A stretch of 62,577 nucleotides of DNA, taken from NCBI GenBank assembly GCA_050258375.1, contig JBLMYQ010000074.1, positions 1 through 62,577 of the forward strand, read 5' to 3'. The stretch is from JBLMYQ01 sp050258375. GTDB taxonomy: Bacteria > Bacillota > Clostridia > Acetivibrionales > UBA4821. The first letter of the stretch is position 1, and each line of letters begins with the position of its first letter. The notes under the pieces are model-generated. The model saw only the letters and a list, made by a program, of their open reading frames with translations, made no database searches and had not been told where the DNA came from. Below, piece by piece: positions 18,321-26,544 of this stretch. The position numbers were made by a program, and so were the translations under genes.

Positions 18321-18580
18321 GGCTTCACCTTCTGGTAATAGCTTGTATTAAATTTTATGAGTCAGTAACACGTTATATTCCTTTAATAATGGGCGATGGA
18401 CAAAATTAAGGTTTGAAAAAGTAATAATCGAAGTAATACTGGATGGTTTGAAGTAATACTAAAGGATGGCTTGATATAAGGGTTTTGTGGTAGTAGTAAT
18501 ACTACCTTTATTTCTACCTTACTTTTTGAAAAAAAGGTGAACTGCCTTTTCTGAGTTTTGCTGAAATGATGGGCTATAGT
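18321..18580. promoter_or_regulatory. Upstream region of the transfer operon, probable oriT area, with AGTAATACT motifs
   Basis: Non-coding. Three AGTAATACT copies lie at 18432-18440, 18452-18460 and 18495-18503, the last inside a palindrome (GGTAGTA-GTAA-TACTACC, 18489-18506). Location just upstream of the relaxase operon and the clustered sites suggest the origin of transfer or an autoregulatory operator. No nick site was identified. Confidence 0.45.
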
Positions 18581-18984
18581 GCTTGCAAAGCAGGAAAGAC
18601 GTTTTTTCGTGTCCTACTTCGGAGACAAGAAATTTTTCCTGTGAGGTTACAAGCAGGAATATTTTCTGACTTCTCACACGAAAATACGTCTTGGCTTGTC
18701 CTTTGAAGTAATACTGAATATGGCTTTGAGATAGAGATTTTTCCGTTTGTGGTAATACGAGTATTACTTTGAGTAATACCTGAGTAATACTTAAGAAAGG
18801 CTTGATGGTGGGATTTATGAGAAAGGCAGTATTACTACTTTTGCTGATAGTAATACTGCCTTTTGCTGTTAAATCAGTATTTGTTAGGGTTATTACTGGC
18901 TGAGTAATACTAAAGTGGATATAGTAAGTTATGGCTTGATATTAGGGTTTTAAAGTATTACTGTATTACTGAAATTTGAAAAGC
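18581..18984. repeat. Iteron-rich block A (direct repeat partner of 21445-21840)
   Basis: About 404 bases without a gene. It begins with two 17-base inverted arms differing at one position (18595-18685 area, AAGACGT..TCGTGT), followed by many AGTAATACT/AGTATTACT units (18707, 18752-18767 as a palindrome, 18772, 18783, 18903, 18954 and 18964). A perfect 13-bp inverted repeat, GGCAGTATTACTA with its complement around a 10-base loop, lies at about 18825-18860. Much of the block is repeated in the same orientation at 21445-21840. Confidence 0.8.
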
Positions 18985-19060
18985 ATGGAGAATGCGGCAA
19001 AAGAACTGCGTCCCTAATCAGTCTATCAATTTGGGTTCACTTCAACCATTTTCTCGCTTC

Positions 19061-19627
19061 TTATATTGATTCTGCTTTTTCTTTAAGCTTCGCTTTTAAT
19101 TCACGAACAAACGCTTTTGTACTATCCTCAATATTATACTTATAGTTTATTTCAGTTACAATTTCAGAAAAATTGTCTAATACAGATTTAATTACCTTTT
19201 CATCATATTTAATATTTTTACCAAAAAAATGTCTGGCAACTTCTTTTGGAGCATTAAAAAAAACTAAATTCCACATATTTAAGCATTTTTCTTCTGCATA
19301 ATTCATTAATTCATAGAATACTTCTTCGGTTTTTCTCAAACTTTTGTAAGACTTATCTAATAATTTATTATCAGTAGTTCCTTTTAAACCTAATTTGAGC
19401 CAGGCAGAAGCATTATAATATTCTAAGCTCTCATCGAAATTTTCTAAAATATTACTTAGTTCATAATAATAGCATGCATAATCAACATATTCTGCAGTCA
19501 CCATAGTTGTTGCTTCAATTATATCGAAAGAATTTTTAAAGTCATAAGGATTAGTTCGGTGGCACATTCCCAAGCTTTGGTTTACCATTTCAATATTGTA
19601 TTTGTCCTCTTTGCTTATAAATTCCAT
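19061..19627 (-). CDS. Unknown helical protein paired with the Ntn-hydrolase
   Basis: 188 residues with AGGAG before the ATG. I do not recognise the family. The sequence is mostly helical and acidic with many Tyr, Asn and Lys; no membrane segment, signal or known catalytic motif is seen. It follows the Ntn-hydrolase gene on the same strand after about 200 bases, and both lie between the two iteron-rich repeat blocks, so they probably moved together. It could be a partner, substrate adaptor or toxin-like component. Confidence 0.55.
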   Translation of the reverse strand: MEFISKEDKYNIEMVNQSLGMCHRTNPYDFKNSFDIIEATTMVTAEYVDYACYYYELSNILENFDESLEYYNASAWLKLGLKGTTDNKLLDKSYKSLRKTEEVFYELMNYAEEKCLNMWNLVFFNAPKEVARHFFGKNIKYDEKVIKSVLDNFSEIVTEINYKYNIEDSTKAFVRELKAKLKEKAESI

Positions 19628-19723
19628 ATTATTCTCCTATCCACCCTTATTTCTTATAATAAGTTAATCGTGTACCTGTCACCTTATATTTTAATTCATG
19701 TAGCTGTTTTATATAATTCATAT

Positions 19724-19849
19724 CTATGCATACCATACACTAACTGGAGTGTGGGTTGTCTCACGATTGTTATTTAGATAGTCTCTAAATCTGCAAGCAG
19801 AATCATAATCTGTATATGCCTTAATACTTATCTTTCTCCTAAATTCGTA
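19724..19849 (-). CDS. Possible short frame between the Ntn-hydrolase and its partner
   Basis: Just past the Ntn-hydrolase stop, a different frame is open for about 41 codons and ends at a TAG (19724-19726). The product AYTDYDSACRFRDYL...THTPVSVWYA looks like normal protein rather than random AT-rich translation. There is no ATG; an AGGAG inside the preceding gene could serve an ATT or ATA start. It may be a tiny gene, a frameshifted C-terminal extension, or a remnant. Confidence 0.25.
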   Translation of the reverse strand, partial: YEFRRKISIKAYTDYDSACRFRDYLNNNRETTHTPVSVWYA

Positions 19850-21120
19850 CTAGAATTGTATTTATAATAATTATCAAAGAAACTATGATTGAACTCTGGA
19901 TTAAAATAGTGTTTTCTTTTTATCCATATAAAGCCATCACCTTTTGAAATAATTGCGACGTCAATTGGTCCACCGACTGTTTCAGAACTTGTAGAAACCT
20001 TTCTTTTTAATGATGTTAAGTTTACAAGTGATTCAGCCATTGCTGCCATTTCATCTTTAGGTAATACTGTTACAATTTCCATTACCGGTTGCACAAAATT
20101 CTTAAATTTATAGTTTGTTATGTCCTCTGTTATTTTGGTTAACTTCTTTTCGAGGATATCTCTAAAAGACATTAAATAATTATTTTTTGATTCATTATTA
20201 ATAATAATGTTATTACTTAAAGAACTCATCTCATTATATAAATTAGTAAATTCTCTAATAATAACTCTATTTATCTGTGTTTCTAACCTTTCATCAATGC
20301 CTTCCATAAAATTATGGACCATATCATCTTGTGCGAACGGAATAATAGAACCCGGATTACTGAATGTAATATCTTCTCTTTGAACTTGAATACATTTTAA
20401 TTTGTTATTTAGAATTCCTTCCATTTTATAATTAATTAGACTAGGAAATATATCTTTACTTCCGAAACCAGCTATAACAACTCCAGAGTAATTGCTCGAA
20501 AATTTATTTTTTATAAAGATTTCTCCACACAAATTGATTATTGCTTTAATATAATCTTCATTCATATCAATATTATTAAACAAGTTAGTTATAATTTTCT
20601 TTAATTCTTCAGCATATTTTGTAATAATAATATGTTTATAATTTTCAGGGTAAAATGGCAGATATTCAGCCTCAATTAATTCCTCGTATTCTGATGAAAT
20701 AACTGCATTCAAAACTACTGATAAGTCATCATTTGTTTTTAACAAATACTCAACTTTTCTTTTCATATCAGATAAATAGTTGAAAACAGTATTATTAAAA
20801 TATGATTTTTGTACTCCTTCATCAAATAGATAATGATTATGTTCGAGATTATTAATAAAATCTTCTGCATAATTGCTTATATGCTCAAAACTTTTTTCAT
20901 TAGCTTCGCACCTATATGATTTAATAATTGTTTCCCAAGGAATGCCCATTAATTCTGAATTCCCATATATCATGATTCCAACTGGGTGATATTTTGATAG
21001 TGAAAATAATTTGTTAGCTGTGTTGTAAATCTTATATCCTTCTGCAGTTCGGATTGTAACTGCACTATCAGCTGCTAATGCAACTGCAGACTTATTAAGT
21101 ATGCCAATTTCCGCAGTCAT
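19828..21120 (-). CDS. HslV/proteasome-like Ntn-hydrolase
   Basis: 430 residues from the ATG at 21120, chosen because GGAGG lies 8 bases upstream; the frame can be extended to a TTG at 21135. Met is followed by Thr, so Met removal would expose an N-terminal threonine. Counting that Thr as 1, the sequence gives VALAADSAVT with Asp at 17, a Lys at 36 (TANKLF) aligning with Lys33 of proteasome-type proteins, and a glycine-containing strand (GIMIYGNSELMG) where those enzymes have GFAGG. This is the threonine-protease active-site layout of HslV and proteasome beta subunits. The remaining ~350 residues are unlike HslV and mostly helical. No unfoldase is adjacent. A defence or regulated-proteolysis role is inferred from the mobile context only. 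Confidence 0.72.
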   Translation of the reverse strand: MTAEIGILNKSAVALAADSAVTIRTAEGYKIYNTANKLFSLSKYHPVGIMIYGNSELMGIPWETIIKSYRCEANEKSFEHISNYAEDFINNLEHNHYLFDEGVQKSYFNNTVFNYLSDMKRKVEYLLKTNDDLSVVLNAVISSEYEELIEAEYLPFYPENYKHIIITKYAEELKKIITNLFNNIDMNEDYIKAIINLCGEIFIKNKFSSNYSGVVIAGFGSKDIFPSLINYKMEGILNNKLKCIQVQREDITFSNPGSIIPFAQDDMVHNFMEGIDERLETQINRVIIREFTNLYNEMSSLSNNIIINNESKNNYLMSFRDILEKKLTKITEDITNYKFKNFVQPVMEIVTVLPKDEMAAMAESLVNLTSLKRKVSTSSETVGGPIDVAIISKGDGFIWIKRKHYFNPEFNHSFFDNYYKYNSSTNLGER

Positions 21121-21444
21121 AGCAATAACCTCCAATCTTTTTTATAATACTATGTCGATTTTGATAACGTTCTCGCGTTTTCAGCACCCCAAAGTAGAAA
21201 TACTCAAACTTAGTTATCAAACGTGATTCGCATGTCCACTTTGCGGGTGAGTTACGTTAATAAAATGCTCATTTTTCAATTTTACGAACTAATTTTTCAC
21301 ATTTATTTTTATCTATAATACATGTGTCCAAACTAGTTACTATAATTTCCCTATAGATTATATCACAAAATTCCACATTTCAACTAATTTAGCATAATCA
21401 GTATATTTTTTTATCTAAACTGCAAAAATACTATCTTTTTTTAC
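21121..21444. other. AT-rich intergenic stretch upstream of the Ntn-hydrolase
   Basis: About 320 bases without a credible frame. It must hold the promoter for the Ntn-hydrolase gene, but I see no clean -35/-10 pair. Composition is AT-rich with scattered palindromic bits; no repeat shared with the rest of the window was noticed. Confidence 0.35.
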
Positions 21445-21840
21445 GCTTACAAAGCAAGAAAGACGTTTTTAAGTGTCCTTCCCAAAAACAGCCGAAGGCA
21501 GAAGCCGCTGCATAAACATTTTCTGCCCTTTACACATAAATACGTCTTGGCTTGTACTTTGGAGTAATACTGGATATGGCTTGGGAATTGGGATTTTTTC
21601 GTTCGTGGTAACTTTGAGTAATACATGAGTAATACTTAAGAAAGGCTTGATGCTAGGATTTATGAGAAAGACAGTATTACTACTTTTGCTGGTAGTAATA
21701 CTGCCTTTTGCTTTGAAATCAGTATTTGTTAGGGTTATTACTGTCTGAATAATACTAAAGTAAATATAGCTAATTATGGCTTGATATTAGGGTTTTAGAG
21801 TATTACCAGTAATACTTAATTTCCTTTATGAAAAGTTAAG
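21445..21840. repeat. Iteron-rich block B (direct repeat partner of 18581-18984)
   Basis: Same order of elements as block A: GCTTACAAAGC start, paired AAGACGT...ACGTCTT arms, AGTAATACT units, an inverted CAGTATTACTA/TAGTAATACTG hairpin, the GTTAGGGTTATTACTG stretch, and a final ATGGCTTGATATTAGGGTTTT element. By eye most of the second half is over 85 percent identical to block A, while the hairpin loop differs. At least one arm position changed on both sides, keeping the pairing. Confidence 0.8.
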
Positions 21841-21851
21841 CTTACTGCTTT

Positions 21852-23384
21852 TTATTTTATTAGCTCTTTTCCTTTTGCTGTCACATTATATCTCTGATTT
21901 CTGCTGTTTGGCTTATCAGGTATCGTATATACTAATATTTCTAACGATATTAACCTTGATAGTGCTTTTTTCAGATTACCATACACCTTTTCATATCCTA
22001 GTTTTTCAACAATTTCTTTCTTTGACAATTCTTTATCTTTGCATAACAAAATTATTTTTCTTTCAGTTTCATTCAAGCTTAGATTTTCAACTGGTACCTT
22101 AACTGGTACCTCAACTGATACCTCGACTTGTTTTTCAATAAACCATGGATGAATTTTTAATGTAGTCAAAAAATAACTTCTATCATCATCTGTTTCAAAG
22201 ATTGGTTCAGGTGAACCGTTATTCTTCATAGCCCTTGTTATTTTAGGTATCCCTGTGCTTCTTCCTTCAGTGAGCTTCAATTCCTTCAGGAATTCTCCAA
22301 TTCTGCGGTTTCTATACCTTCTCGAGACAAATTCTCCTTTGTCCATATCACTCTTTTTAATTGATTTATCTGGTCCCGGGAAGCTTAGTATTTGTATCTT
22401 ATCTGGATAAACCCTTATTTCAACTGGCTCCCTAATTTCATAATCCCTATGATATACTGCATTAACAATACTTTCTTCTAATGCAACATAAGGATAGTTA
22501 AAGGATCTCACTGCCTCTGCCTGATCAGGAAGCTTTTTAATTCTTTCTTGCAAAACCATATTTTTTAAATATGTTAGTACATCTCTTATCTGCTGATCTA
22601 TCGGACCTTTAAAAATTTTTTCTTCAAGGTGATCATCACCAGGACCATTTTTAAATTGCACTACCTCAATCTGTGACATAGGTATAAAATTCTGCGGCAT
22701 ATCATTAAATAGTAATAATCCAACATTCCTCGGTTTCAGATATTCATTAGTTCCATCAACAATGATCATTTGCCTGCACAATTGTTCAAATCTCATATCA
22801 GCGGAATTCTTATACAGCTCACTCTTTACTTCATGCAGAAATGACTGTATCAACGGAAGCTTCAAGTCCTCAATCTCAGCAGTATGATGAATCCTATCAT
22901 CAAAAGGGATTGTTCCAGCTAAAGAGATCAAATCCTTTTCCTCATCAAACTGTGCTTTTACAGTATTGGAGAACCTTCTTATATAATAAGCATACTGAGA
23001 GTTTTTCCCCAAAAACATAGGAGCTTGATATGGACGATTTTGTCCTCCCGGCACCCAAATTATTAGGATATGCTTTCCTTGAAAAGCTACTGGTTCAGCA
23101 ATAGGAAAATAGTGTGGCTTCAATCTATTGCAAAGGTTCAATAATTCTTTCTGAATTTTGTCTATATTATTAATTGCTAGTCCTACAGGAGGCAGCAGCG
23201 GTCTTCCGTCCTTTTCCTTAATACCAACAACAATATAACCTCCGCCCCAATTGTTAATATCATTTGCAAAAGCACAAATAGAATGGATAACATCTTCAGG
23301 ATTCCATCCTTCTTTGAACTCAATTCTTTCCCATTCAACTGTTAATCCATTAATCAATTCATCTATGTTTATCGGTAGTGCCAT
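21852..23384 (-). CDS. AlbA_2/Schlafen-type ATP-binding protein with C-terminal winged helix
   Basis: 510 residues. The N-terminal ~140 residues have the AlbA_2/divergent-AAA_4 pattern (ERIEFKEGWNPEDVIHSICAFAN, GGGYIVVGIKE). A histidine-kinase-like ATPase segment follows (ALEESIVNAVYHRDYE, ILSFPGPD, RRYRNRRIGEFLKE, EGRSTGIPKITRAM), as in COG2865 proteins. The last ~70 residues form a winged-helix-like domain. Between them is a short valine-rich repeat (VEVSVEVPVKVPVE) encoded by imperfect 12-base units near 22090-22128. Such proteins are common in mobile elements as regulators or defence factors. It is divergent from the recombinase gene. The substrate is unknown. Confidence 0.8.
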   Translation of the reverse strand: MALPINIDELINGLTVEWERIEFKEGWNPEDVIHSICAFANDINNWGGGYIVVGIKEKDGRPLLPPVGLAINNIDKIQKELLNLCNRLKPHYFPIAEPVAFQGKHILIIWVPGGQNRPYQAPMFLGKNSQYAYYIRRFSNTVKAQFDEEKDLISLAGTIPFDDRIHHTAEIEDLKLPLIQSFLHEVKSELYKNSADMRFEQLCRQMIIVDGTNEYLKPRNVGLLLFNDMPQNFIPMSQIEVVQFKNGPGDDHLEEKIFKGPIDQQIRDVLTYLKNMVLQERIKKLPDQAEAVRSFNYPYVALEESIVNAVYHRDYEIREPVEIRVYPDKIQILSFPGPDKSIKKSDMDKGEFVSRRYRNRRIGEFLKELKLTEGRSTGIPKITRAMKNNGSPEPIFETDDDRSYFLTTLKIHPWFIEKQVEVSVEVPVKVPVENLSLNETERKIILLCKDKELSKKEIVEKLGYEKVYGNLKKALSRLISLEILVYTIPDKPNSRNQRYNVTAKGKELIK

Positions 23385-23550
23385 ATTTTTTCCCCTTAGT
23401 CTCTTATAATTCTAATTCTTCCCAACTCAATTTTAGTCTATAAATTATATTATGTCCATTATGTATTTATATCCTCTCTTCTTCTCGTAAACTATAGTAA
23501 TTGGACAAACCCTCTTTTGAATAAGTATGTACCACTAGTATTTTTAGGTG

Positions 23551-23673
23551 ATGATTTTATTGTCCGAAAAGCCAGAAATTGAAGTAACTGCCTCCTACCC
23601 GGAAAGTGGCAAAACCTTTCAGGAATTAATGGAAGAGCTGATTGAAAACTACCTACCTCTTAGGTATAATTGA
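23551..23673 (+). CDS. Small ORF upstream of the serine recombinase
   Basis: 40 codons from ATG 23551, or 37 from the TTG at 23560, which has AGGTGAT seven bases upstream. The product contains EIEVTASYPESGKTFQELMEE, reminiscent of tiny proteins often found just before large serine recombinases in clostridial elements. Its stop is 50 bases before the recombinase ATG, so the two are probably co-transcribed. Function unknown; a recombination directionality or regulatory role is only a guess. Confidence 0.55.
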   Translation: MILLSEKPEIEVTASYPESGKTFQELMEELIENYLPLRYN

Positions 23674-23690
23674 CCTAACGGCAGGTAGTT
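23647..23690 (+). promoter_or_regulatory. Nested inverted repeats before the recombinase gene
   Basis: Outer arms AACTACCT (23647-23654) and AGGTAGTT (23683-23690) enclose inner arms TTAGGT (23660-23665) and ACCTAA (23673-23678). The structure spans the stop codon of the small ORF. It could attenuate recombinase expression or serve as a recombinase or regulator binding site; only a short T-rich stretch follows. Confidence 0.45.
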
Positions 23691-23723
23691 ATCTTTACAC
23701 GAGGGCAAGAAGGAGGAATAAAC

Positions 23724-25301
23724 ATGTATGCTCTTGAAGATAACCGCCATACAAAAATTTTTAATGCTGCAATATATGTAAGGCTTTCAAGGGAAGACGA
23801 AAGAAGCACTGAATCTGAGAGCATTGCTAATCAGAAAGAATACCTTACAAAATATGTTTTAGAGCAAGGCTGGAATCTGGTTGATATTTTCGTTGATGAC
23901 GGATTCACCGGGACAAATTTTAACAGACCTGATTTTAAAAGATTGTTAAAAGCTATTGAGAGCAAAAAAATAAATCTTGTAATTACTAAGGACATGTCAA
24001 GGCTCGGAAGAGATTATATCGACACTGGCTTCTATATCGAAAGGTATTTTCCTGAACATTCTGTACGTTATATTGCTTTGAATGATGGAATTGATACCTT
24101 CGCAAATACCAGTAACAACGATATGAGTCCTTTCAAGTCGGTTATGAATGATATGTATGCTAAGGATATTTCAAAAAAGGTCAGGACAACCGTAGATTTG
24201 AAAAGGAAAAATGGAGAGTTCATTGGTTCCTTTGCTCCATACGGCTACCGTAAAGATCCGAACGATAAGAACAAGCTTCTTGTTGATCAAGCTGTTGCCT
24301 GGGTTGTAAAGAAAATATTCAATATGTTTGTCAGCGGCTTTGGCTTAATACAAATTTCGATGGCGCTGAATAAGGAAGGTATCCCCTCCCCAAGTGCATA
24401 TAAAAGAAAAACAAGCAACTATAAGGGACGAGGTAACGGAGTTGATTTATGGTCATTTGAAACCGTAAAGTATATTCTGACCAATCCGACATACACAGGA
24501 AACGTAACACAAAATAGGTATGTTAAAATTAATTACAAGGTTAGTAAGCTCAAAAAGGTTCCTAAGGAAAGCTGGATTACTGTAAGCAACACACATGAGC
24601 AGATTGTTGACAGCGAAACCTTTAATCATGCGCAGCAGATTTTCAGCGTAAGGGATTTCTCAACAAAATATGCCCCTAAAGACGGAGCGCATTTGCTATC
24701 AGGTATGATTTACTGTGGAGACTGCGGAAGCCGGATGACCTTTATAACAACCAGTGCCGGAGTATTCTATGCTATTTGTACAAGGTATAAAAATCACAGG
24801 ATGTGCACAAGACATTCCATGCCCGAAAAAGAACTGGAGCTTTGCATTATAAATGAGCTAAGAAATATATCTGCTTATGCAAGCAATCAGGAAAGATTGA
24901 TTAAAACAGCAAAAAAACATGCAGCTAAAGCATTAAATGATTCTGGTATTGATTATGAGATTAAAGAAATAGAAACCAGACTCTACGAAATACAGAAAAC
25001 CTTGAAAACCTTATACGAGGATAAGCTGAAAAGCATTATAACCGAAGCTGATTTTATGGATTTTTCAAGGGATTATAATTTGGAACGTGAAAAATTACAC
25101 TTTAAGCTTACAAAGTTAAATCAGGAAAAACAAAAGCTGCATCAGCAGGAAAAAGAAACTGATAAGCTTCTGAATTTCGTTAAAGATTTAACAGATTTTA
25201 ATAACATTAATAAGCCGCTTTTAGTAAAATTAATTAACAGGATAGATGTCTACGAACAGCGGAAAATAGCCATAAACTACAATTTTATCAAGCCCTTTTA
25301 A
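23724..25301 (+). CDS. Large serine recombinase (TnpX/TndX-like integrase of the element)
   Basis: 525 residues, ATG with AGGAGG upstream. N-terminal resolvase domain with catalytic Ser22 in YVRLSRED, then DDGFTGTNFNRPDF and ITKDMSRLGRDY. A recombinase domain follows, then a zinc ribbon (CGDCGSRM ... CTRYKNHRMCTRH) and a coiled-coil region. Length and architecture match integrases that move Tn1549/Tn5397-like conjugative elements by serine-mediated strand exchange. It is the outermost gene of the mobile half; the attachment site should lie just downstream (after 25301) or upstream near 23640. Confidence 0.93.
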   Translation: MYALEDNRHTKIFNAAIYVRLSREDERSTESESIANQKEYLTKYVLEQGWNLVDIFVDDGFTGTNFNRPDFKRLLKAIESKKINLVITKDMSRLGRDYIDTGFYIERYFPEHSVRYIALNDGIDTFANTSNNDMSPFKSVMNDMYAKDISKKVRTTVDLKRKNGEFIGSFAPYGYRKDPNDKNKLLVDQAVAWVVKKIFNMFVSGFGLIQISMALNKEGIPSPSAYKRKTSNYKGRGNGVDLWSFETVKYILTNPTYTGNVTQNRYVKINYKVSKLKKVPKESWITVSNTHEQIVDSETFNHAQQIFSVRDFSTKYAPKDGAHLLSGMIYCGDCGSRMTFITTSAGVFYAICTRYKNHRMCTRHSMPEKELELCIINELRNISAYASNQERLIKTAKKHAAKALNDSGIDYEIKEIETRLYEIQKTLKTLYEDKLKSIITEADFMDFSRDYNLEREKLHFKLTKLNQEKQKLHQQEKETDKLLNFVKDLTDFNNINKPLLVKLINRIDVYEQRKIAINYNFIKPF

Positions 25302-25598
25302 ATGTTCCCCGCGAGGTATTGGGGGGGTCTATGTACGCAACACTTATTATAAATGCAGGTCCAAGATATCTTAATAATTGTTTTATCTTAAATTTATTAA
25401 AAAACAATTTATGCATTAAGCTCCTTAAAGGGGATAATTACAATCGCCCCTCTTAAAACCAACTTTTGTTTACAAATCAAAATATGTTTTTTACAGATTT
25501 TCTGTTACATAAGAACAAAAGTTTATATATGAAGCTTTTGATGAAATACAGTCACAGCAAGACTTTAAAGCAAACTTTTCTACATAACAAATAAAGTT
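25302..25598. other. Junction region between element and chromosome
   Basis: About 300 non-coding bases. The expected right end of the element lies here, near the GC-rich stretch at 25305-25330 that ends in a run of seven G. A 41-codon frame (25331-25456) follows that G run with an ATG, but it is unlike any protein I know and contains a hairpin (AAAGGGG ... CCCCTCTT, about 25427-25453). The rest is AT-rich. The exact attachment core cannot be set without the left end. Confidence 0.45.
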
Positions 25599-26276
25599 TT
25601 ATTGTGTCATATTTATTTTAAAAGGATTGAATCCATTAAGGTCATAAACATCAATTTTCTCTGTCTTTTTATAAATATTTACTACCCAATAAGTTAACGG
25701 AGTTGCAATAATTTCATAACAAACCTTGAAAATATAGTTAGAAACCATCACAGTAACTAATAAGCTGTTGGTTAATACTCCTGCAAATGCAATTGTGCAG
25801 AAAACAGCAGTATCAATTAATTCGCCAAATATTGTGGACCCAACCGTTCTGGTCCATAGATGCCTTCCTTGTGTCCAAACCTTCATTTTTGCAAGTATAA
25901 AGCTGTTTGTAAATTCACCCATCCAATACGCTATCATAGACGCTATTGCAATACGTGGTGCCGTCATAAAAATATTATTGTATGATTCTTGCAGATTCCA
26001 CCCACTAGCAGCTGGCATTATCCCTACAATCCAAGTAATCGCCGACATTAAAAGCAAAGAAAAAAAGCCTACCCAAATAATCCTTCGTGAGCCTTTAAAC
26101 CCATACACTTCGGTAATTACATCCCCAAATATGTAAACTATAGGGAATAAAATTGTACCTCCGTCAAAAGTAAATGGCCCTACAGCTATTATCTTTGTAG
26201 ATACAATATTGCTGATTATCAGAACTGCTACAAACAACCCCATTGTTAAGTCATACAGCTTGTAGTTATTATTCAT
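25599..26276 (-). CDS. yhhQ: Queuosine precursor transporter (YhhQ/DUF165 family)
   Basis: 225 residues with about six membrane segments. Family features are visible: ISNIVSTKI near residue 22, VYIFGDVITEVYGF around 47-60, and VGSTIFGELIDTAVF near 146-160. Members import the queuosine precursors preQ0 or preQ1. AGGAGG lies just before the ATG. No preQ1 riboswitch could be seen in the ~60 bases upstream. It is the first chromosomal gene after the mobile half. Confidence 0.9.
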   Translation of the reverse strand: MNNNYKLYDLTMGLFVAVLIISNIVSTKIIAVGPFTFDGGTILFPIVYIFGDVITEVYGFKGSRRIIWVGFFSLLLMSAITWIVGIMPAASGWNLQESYNNIFMTAPRIAIASMIAYWMGEFTNSFILAKMKVWTQGRHLWTRTVGSTIFGELIDTAVFCTIAFAGVLTNSLLVTVMVSNYIFKVCYEIIATPLTYWVVNIYKKTEKIDVYDLNGFNPFKINMTQ

Positions 26277-26322
26277 ATGCCCTCCTTTATAAAATTAACT
26301 ATAAAATATTATATATACTAAA

Positions 26323-26359
26323 TGAAAAAAATAAAGAACAAGTTCAAAGTCCCTTGTCC
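26323..26359 (-). terminator. Terminator after tRNA-Ala
   Basis: On the minus strand, a GGACAAG stem (26359-26353) and its complement CTTGTTC (26342-26336) with a 10-base loop are followed by a T-rich tract. It starts four bases after the encoded CCA of the tRNA. Confidence 0.75.
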
Positions 26360-26362
26360 TTT

Positions 26363-26439
26363 TGGTGGAGATGAAGAGGCTCGAACTCTCGACCCCCACA
26401 ATGCCATTGTGGTGCTCTCCCAGGCTGAGCTACATCCCC
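26363..26439 (-). tRNA. tRNA-Ala (anticodon GGC)
   Basis: 77 bases on the minus strand with CCA encoded. Acceptor arm GGGGATG pairs with CATCTCC (one G-U). The D-arm begins AGCTCAG, the anticodon stem CCACA/TGTGG holds a 7-base loop with GGC in the anticodon positions, and the T-arm contains GTTCGAG. Anticodon GGC reads GCC/GCU alanine codons. A terminator follows directly. About 1 kb separates it from the element end, so it is not an obvious integration target. Confidence 0.93.
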
Positions 26440-26514
26440 TTATTTCAAACCTATGATAACATAATCATTTTATCTATTCAATAACAAGTTTATTTGATAG
26501 TATAGCTGCTTAAA

Positions 26515-26542
26515 AGGAAAAAAGCGACTAAGGTCGCTTTTA
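26515..26542 (-). terminator. Terminator downstream of the purB transcript
   Basis: An 8-bp stem (AAAGCGAC/GTCGCTTT, 26521-26540) with loop TAAG. On the minus strand it is followed by six T and more pyrimidines; on the + strand the T tract is weaker. Confidence 0.85.
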
Positions 26543-26544
26543 AT

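Noticed and set aside
18421..18984. CRISPR array
   Set aside because: The AGTAATACT units are short, irregularly spaced and often inverted; no constant repeat-spacer pattern and no cas genes.
9602..25330. Shared seven-G runs at 9603-9609 and about 25320-25327 as a pair of attachment sites
   Set aside because: The similarity is limited to the G run; the flanks do not match, and one run serves as a ribosome site.
26277..26340. preQ1 riboswitch before the queuosine precursor transporter
   Set aside because: The leader is about 60 bases of AT-rich sequence without the preQ1 hairpin or the A-rich tail motif.
25302..26439. Integration of the element into tRNA-Ala
   Set aside because: The tRNA is intact, lies about 1 kb away with a gene between, and serine recombinases of this type do not normally target tRNA ends.
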